Assembly: GCA_029449235.1 (NCBI GenBank)
Contig: JANATG010000016.1
Location: 1,488,001-1,552,000, forward strand
DNA length: 64,000 bases
Reading direction: 5' to 3'
From: Linnemannia schmuckeri
Lineage: Eukaryota > Mortierellomycota > Mortierellomycetes > Mortierellales > Mortierellaceae
Part shown: one piece after another, positions 59,446 to 64,000 of the stretch
How positions within the stretch are numbered: position 1 is the stretch's first letter
How the letters are laid out: every line of letters begins with the position of its first letter
Notes under the pieces: generated by a model
Database searches by the model: none
What the model saw: only the letters and a program-made list of their open reading frames with translations
Told to the model about the DNA's origin: nothing
Position numbers and translations under genes: made by a program

Positions 59446-59766
59446 ATAACTCCAAGTCAGTCCCGGGGCATAATCAACAGGAGGCCGCTTCTAACGTACC
59501 AACGCCATACCATCAGCTCAATCAACAACGCATCAACATCCTCGAGAAGGCCAACAATGCCTTGACAACAATCAACACTGCTTTGCAGGCCCAAATTCAG
59601 CAACTCAAAGCACGACTTACACAACAAGAGGCGTCCTTTTTACATTTCCAACAGATGATAGGAGCTCAAAACACTGCTCGGCAAGTATACAGCCCAAACA
59701 ACAACTTTGCTGCCCTTAATACACAGGAGGTTGCCGAGTATGGAGAAGTTGAGCACTCTGGCAGCG
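59446..59766 (+). pseudogene. Fragment of a coiled-coil coding sequence
   Basis: An open frame from about 59452 to 59780 encodes roughly 100 residues with a Gln/Leu/Ile heptad-like pattern (INTALQAQIQQLKARLTQQE). It has no clear start codon and runs into the inverted LTR at 59767, so it is a fragment, either of a host gene or of another element's gag. I cannot identify it. Confidence 0.4.
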
Positions 59767-59864
59767 TGCAACTTTTGTAAGGAGTGGAAGGAAGAGATGT
59801 CTTTGTATTTTGGTAATAGTTGTCTATTTATCTAATTAAGGTAATCGGGGGTCCAATCGTTGCA
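59767..59864 (-). repeat. 98-bp LTR of the chromodomain Gypsy element, minus orientation
   Basis: Starts TGCAACGATTGG and ends AAAAGTTGCA on the minus strand. It directly follows the polypurine tract AAAAGGGGAAGG (59865-59876 on the plus strand as complement), which fixes its beginning. It is identical, base for base, to 61954-62051 in inverted orientation. Confidence 0.9.
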
Positions 59865-59874
59865 CCTTCCCCTT

Positions 59875-61953
59875 TTAAAAAACGATTCCATGGTCCTTTT
59901 TGAATGCGTTGACCAGGTCTTGGCAATTTTCCAGGTTGGCAGCTGGCTCCCATGTCTGATCCTCACGTCCGTAACCTTTCCAAGCAACGAGGAACTGGTG
60001 CTGTCGCCGGTACTTTCTGTATCGTAGAATGGATTCGACCTCGTATTCCTCGGTGCCTTCGACGACGACAGGTGGTGGTGGTGCTGGTGTTCGGCGGCCG
60101 AATGTAAGTGGTGACTCAATATAGTGGCGAAAAAGGTCGACGTGAAAGATATTGTGGATGTTGTAGGAGGGGGGTAAGTCGACGAGGAAGGTAACTGGTG
60201 ATCGTTGCTCCAGTAGGGTGAATGGTCCAATAAAACGAGGCTTGAGCTTGTCCGAGCTGAGTCCGCTGTCGGCTGGCATGGTAATGTTCTCTGCACTGAG
60301 AAGGACCTTGTCGCCAACTTTGTAGTCATGGTCGCGTCGTCTCTTGTCGGCTTGTTCCTTTTGATGATCCTGAGCTCGCTGCAGTGCATCCTGGGCGAAA
60401 ATTAGTGCCGTTGCTTGCTGATCCAGATAGTCATGGACGCTGGGGACGTTGCTGTCAGTGTGGGAGAGGAGGGTGGCGGGGATGCGGGGATGTTGTCCAG
60501 TGTTGAGGAAAAAAGGTGAATGGCCGGTTGAGTGGTGGACGGAGTTGTTGTAGGCAAATTCTGCTGCAGGGAGGAGGGTGTCCCAGTTAGTCTGCTTTTC
60601 ATCGATAAAGGCGTGCAGCATGATTCCTAGTGTCTTGTTCATAACTTCCGTCTGTCCATCCGTCTGTGGGTGATAGGCTGTTGACATCGCAAGCTTGACA
60701 TCCATAAGCCGGTGGAGCTCCTGCCAAAAATAACTGGTGAATTTGCTATCGCGATCCGAGACGATTGTTGTTGGCATCCCATGATGGCGGAACACATTGT
60801 CGAAAAACTGGCGAGCAACGTCGGGGGCGGTGGCGGTGGTGGTGCTGGGAACAAAGTGGACATGCTTGGATAACTTGTCGACAAAGACGGTGATGGCATC
60901 ATGATTGCGAGGTGTCTTGGGCAGATGGGTTATAAAGTCCATGGTCACCACCTCCCAGCGTCTGACGGGAATGGGTAGAGGTTGAAGGAGTTCAGCAGGT
61001 CGCTCCTGACTTGGCTTGTTGCGTTGACACTTCTCGCACGAGTCGACATAGAGTTGGGTCTCCTTTGCCATGTTGGGCCAGTATGCTATTCGTCGCAGCT
61101 TGTTATATGTTTTCCTGAACCCAAAGTGGCCAGCTATGGGGGCATCGTGGCAGTCATGCAAAAGAGAGTGGCAAATGTCAGCTTTCTGAGGGATAGCGAG
61201 AACGATGGTGCCGCGGCGGTCATAGTAGAGAAGGCCATTGTGAAAAGAATAACCGGGGGGCACACTTCCCTCGAGGCAGCTTTTATAGACGAGACTAAGC
61301 CTGGGGCTATTCTGGTAGTCCTCTATCAGGCGCTGCCTCACACCTGGTTCAAGCTGGATATCAATTGAATGAATCTCCACTGGTTCTGTGGATGGGCTGA
61401 CTGGATCTTCCGTGTGATGGTCGGGTCGTCGAGACAGGGCGTCGGGGACTGTGTTATCTGCTCCGCGCTTGTACTTGAAGTCAAAGTCGTATTCCTGCAG
61501 CAGCTCCATCCATCGAGCCTGGCGGCGGGTGAGTTTAGGCTGTGTTGGAAAGTGGCGAAGGGTTGCATGGTCTGTGTAAACAATAAAGTGGGATCCGTCT
61601 AGGTAGTATCGCCATGTCCTGAGGGCGTGCACGACTGCCAGTAGCTCCTGCTCGTGGGTTGGGTAGTTCCGTTCTGCTGGTTGTAATTTTCGTGAGGTGA
61701 ATGCAATGGGTCGGGATACTCCGTTCGCGTCCGTCTGAAAGAGAACAGCGCCAATTGCAAATCCAGATACATCCGTTTCAACGGTGGTTGGCAAGTCGGG
61801 GTCGAATATACGTAGAACTGGGGCGGAGCTGATGGCCGCTTTGAGGGTGATGAATGCCTGTTCCTTGTCGTTATCCCATGAAAAAGTCGCTCCGCCTGCT
61901 AGAAGCTCCGAGAGGGGTAGGGCAATGTCGGCAAACTTGTCGATGTAGGTCTG
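59875..61953 (-). mobile_element. 3' half of a chromodomain Gypsy (chromovirus) pol
   Basis: A continuous minus-strand frame starts abruptly inside the reverse transcriptase at TYIDKFADIALPLSELL, so the catalytic YLDD part is missing. It continues with RNase H (TDVSGFAIGAVLF; YPTHEQELLAVVHAL), the integrase zinc finger (GHFGFRKTYNKL...CEKCQ), the DDE core (MDFITHLP; VSDRDSKF; TDGQTEVMNK) and a C-terminal chromodomain (YEVESILRYRKYRRQHQFLV with WKGYGREDQTWEP). Chromodomains of such integrases target elements to chromatin. The stop at 59875-59877 is followed by the polypurine tract and the 98-bp LTR. Confidence 0.93.
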
Positions 61954-62051
61954 TGCAACGATTGGACCCCCGATTACCTTAATTAGATAAATAGACAACT
62001 ATTACCAAAATACAAAGACATCTCTTCCTTCCACTCCTTACAAAAGTTGCA
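61954..62051 (+). repeat. 98-bp LTR of the chromodomain Gypsy element, plus orientation
   Basis: Bounded on the right by the primer-binding site TGGTAGCAAAGG (62052-62063) and on the left by the interrupted pol. Identical to the inverted copy at 59767-59864. Confidence 0.9.
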
Positions 62052-63235
62052 TGGTAGCAAAGGTTCACAATTCCACCAACAAGACCCCAGAACACTCAGC
62101 ACAACCCCCAGAACACCCAGCACAAACCCCAGACTCCTCCAGCTCTCCAGAAACCTCACCTAGCACCTCCTCCATCCCCTCACCCTGTCTTCCACCCATC
62201 AACACGTATTTTATCACTGACTTTTTATCGGAACTCACCATCATGACCGACGACAACCTCGCCACCATCATTGAACTTGACACAACCTCCAAACCCGCCA
62301 AGTACGACGGCACTCGCGATGGCTTCAAATGCCTCGCCTGGCTGAAAGAGGTGCAACGCTACTTTACCATGAAGAACGTACCCGACAGAAAATGCACCAT
62401 CCATGCCGTCAACCTCCTCGACCAAACCTCTCTCCTCTGGTGGGAATCACTTAACATCGACGACACCTGCGAGTACTCCACCTTTACAACCCTGTTCAAG
62501 AAGGCATACATGCCTGATGGATTTCTCGAGCAAGTTCGCGGCCTTCTTCTCAATGCCAAGCTTACCACCAACCTGGCCGAGTACCTTACCCGCATCCGCC
62601 TCTACATGAACATCTTGCTCGCGGAAGATCCCACTGGTCGCGTGTTTCTCAAAGCCACCGTCAGAGTTGTTTTTCTCCAAGGCTGCCCCGACGATCTGAG
62701 ACAGCTGCTTCAGACCGATCAGGTATCTAACCCCAACAACACCTTTTTTGATATGTGTTCCAAGGCTGAAGGATTTGACACCATCTATGCTTTTGGCCCC
62801 AAAGGAGCCACAAAGGGTATGTTTGCCAAGGCTATGAATAGCATGCGCTCTCACACTCCAACCACCAGCTCAAACCCAGCACCCCCAGCTTTTGACCCAA
62901 TGGCAATGGAAATCGATAACATCAGCCTCGACCCCACCACCCGCGCCCTTATGGCCTCGGTCCAGTCCCTTACCATTGCCGTCCACGCCATGACAACCCA
63001 ATTCAACAATCAACAATCCCAACCACGCCTTGCCCGCCTTACCGACGATGAAAAGAAATATCTGCAGGATAACAACGGATGCTTCAAGTGCCGTCGAATC
63101 AACGCCGGACACTACTCTTGGGACTGTGGAAAAAACCGCAACACCAACCGCTCACCCAGGGCCCAGACCGTCAACAATATTGCTAACGTGGGCAATCTCC
63201 CAACAGACCAGTCGGGAAATGCCCCCAGCAACTAG
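62051..63235 (+). CDS. Gag of the chromodomain Gypsy element
   Basis: 394 codons if read from the ATG formed by the last LTR base and the first two bases of the primer-binding site (62051-62053); initiation at the later ATG of MTDDNLATIIEL (about 62243) is more conventional. The capsid-type region has LLWWESLNIDD and KAYMPDGFLEQVRGLL, typical of Ty3/Gypsy gag (retrotrans_gag), and the end carries one Cys/His knuckle, CFKCRRINAGHYSWDC, with six instead of four residues between the second Cys and the His. Gag builds the particle and binds the RNA. The frame stops at 63233-63235, so protease and pol must come from another frame. Confidence 0.88.
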   Translation: MVAKVHNSTNKTPEHSAQPPEHPAQTPDSSSSPETSPSTSSIPSPCLPPINTYFITDFLSELTIMTDDNLATIIELDTTSKPAKYDGTRDGFKCLAWLKEVQRYFTMKNVPDRKCTIHAVNLLDQTSLLWWESLNIDDTCEYSTFTTLFKKAYMPDGFLEQVRGLLLNAKLTTNLAEYLTRIRLYMNILLAEDPTGRVFLKATVRVVFLQGCPDDLRQLLQTDQVSNPNNTFFDMCSKAEGFDTIYAFGPKGATKGMFAKAMNSMRSHTPTTSSNPAPPAFDPMAMEIDNISLDPTTRALMASVQSLTIAVHAMTTQFNNQQSQPRLARLTDDEKKYLQDNNGCFKCRRINAGHYSWDCGKNRNTNRSPRAQTVNNIANVGNLPTDQSGNAPSN

Positions 63236-63339
63236 GTGCAGTCCAGGACCCAGTTGCTGAAATCCCCTCTCTTTGCCCCAGTGGTGAAGGGAGTGATCAC
63301 ACCCCAGAGTTAAGTAGAAAAGAAAAAAATGAAATAAAG

Positions 63340-63915
63340 TTGCCAGATCGCTCAGTTAATAAGATTAGCAACCAAACTCAGATTACAAACTCAAATCGTG
63401 ATACTCACTCCCCCCCCACTCTGGCACCTTCACTGGACCAGACCTCAACGTTTGACTCGTCCCACCTTGTGTCTAGAACCTCAGATGGACCAGACCTGGA
63501 CCTGGATACCCCTGTTGTGTCGACCACACCGCCTACAAAGCGACAGTTGAGAAGATGGAGACAAAAGCAATTGCGTCTCTGTTCATTTTCTATTGCTGAG
63601 GCTGAGCATCAATTGCTCACTTTTAACTGCCTTGTCAGTGGCTTCCCGGCTCGAGTGCTGATCGATGGCGGTGCTGAAGGTAATGTAATCAGCACATCCT
63701 TTCAAAAGAAAAACAACTTGCCTCGAACCGTCATCAACCCCATCCCTGTTCTTCTCCCCGACGGCTCATCTTCTATTACCAACCATACGGTCAACATCAC
63801 CATCGAACGCAAAGGATACTGCAACATATTAGGTTTAAAGTCCACCTTAGTTAGTCATTTCTCATCACTCTTATTCACCTCTGACTCTTCTATGATACTA
63901 GACCTAGAAACCTAG
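63340..63915 (+). pseudogene. Truncated aspartic protease region of the chromodomain Gypsy element
   Basis: This frame, downstream of gag, contains FPARVLIDGGAEGNVIST (about codons 103-120), the retroviral-type aspartic protease loop with DGG where DSG/DTG is usual. After about 63830 the sequence stops resembling pol, runs into a stop at 63913-63915 and enters AT-rich DNA with TATATATAG (63936-63944), perhaps the LTR of yet another element. Reverse transcriptase never follows within the window. Confidence 0.6.
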
Positions 63916-64000
63916 TTACTCCCTTGTATATATAGATGTACCATAGTAATAACATCAATCATCACTGCTTCAATCCTCGTCTCTTGTCCCTGCTTTCACT

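Overview
The window looks like nuclear DNA of a filamentous early-diverging fungus, most likely a Mortierellomycota species (Mortierella in the broad sense). I see spliceosomal introns of about 34-670 nt with GTAAGT-like donors and TAG/CAG acceptors, tRNA genes with fungal features, CT-rich leaders, many long poly-T/poly-A tracts, F-box/leucine-rich proteins, and fungal housekeeping genes (SURF1, ALG10, RAC1, EMC7, ATG4, an Rco1-like PHD protein). The phylum call is an inference; no rRNA is present. All exon structures were built by hand from splice sites and reading phase.

Layout. 0-8.4 kb: a decayed F-box gene (357-2190), a MoxR/Mg-chelatase-like ATPase gene (2443-5257) and a PAP2 lipid phosphatase gene (6498-8374). 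9-12.1 kb: a nest of minus-strand, 5'-truncated LINE copies next to tRNA-Ser(AGA). 14-28 kb: a two-PHD Rco1-like gene, an unrecognised minus-strand gene with a possible helix-hairpin-helix end, a PARG-like macrodomain gene, and an unrecognised 589-residue gene followed by old LTR remnants. 28.7-41.3 kb is the dense housekeeping core: UBX protein and SURF1 (divergent), ALG10, RAC1 and EMC7. 42.3-48.2 kb: an exceptionally long ATG4 gene (1719 residues). 49.4-51.0 kb: a single-exon F-box-like gene.

From 51.4 kb to the end the window is mostly mobile DNA: a 941-bp Mutator-type MITE with 31-bp inverted repeats and 9-bp target duplications; tRNA-Tyr(GTA); an almost pristine 6.66-kb Ty3/Gypsy element inserted 14 bp upstream of that tRNA and directly against the start of an older LTR of the same family; then parts of a second, chromodomain-bearing Gypsy family with identical 98-bp LTRs in head-to-head arrangement.

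The most interesting signals are (i) repeated LTR-element integration at one base pair beside tRNA-Tyr, (ii) the giant ATG4, (iii) the ultrashort-LTR chromovirus and its inverted junction, (iv) a PARG-like protein lacking the catalytic glutamate, and (v) the recent LINE nest, including a copy with a clear 12-bp target duplication. I saw no CRISPR array, no rRNA and no convincing biosynthetic or defence island.
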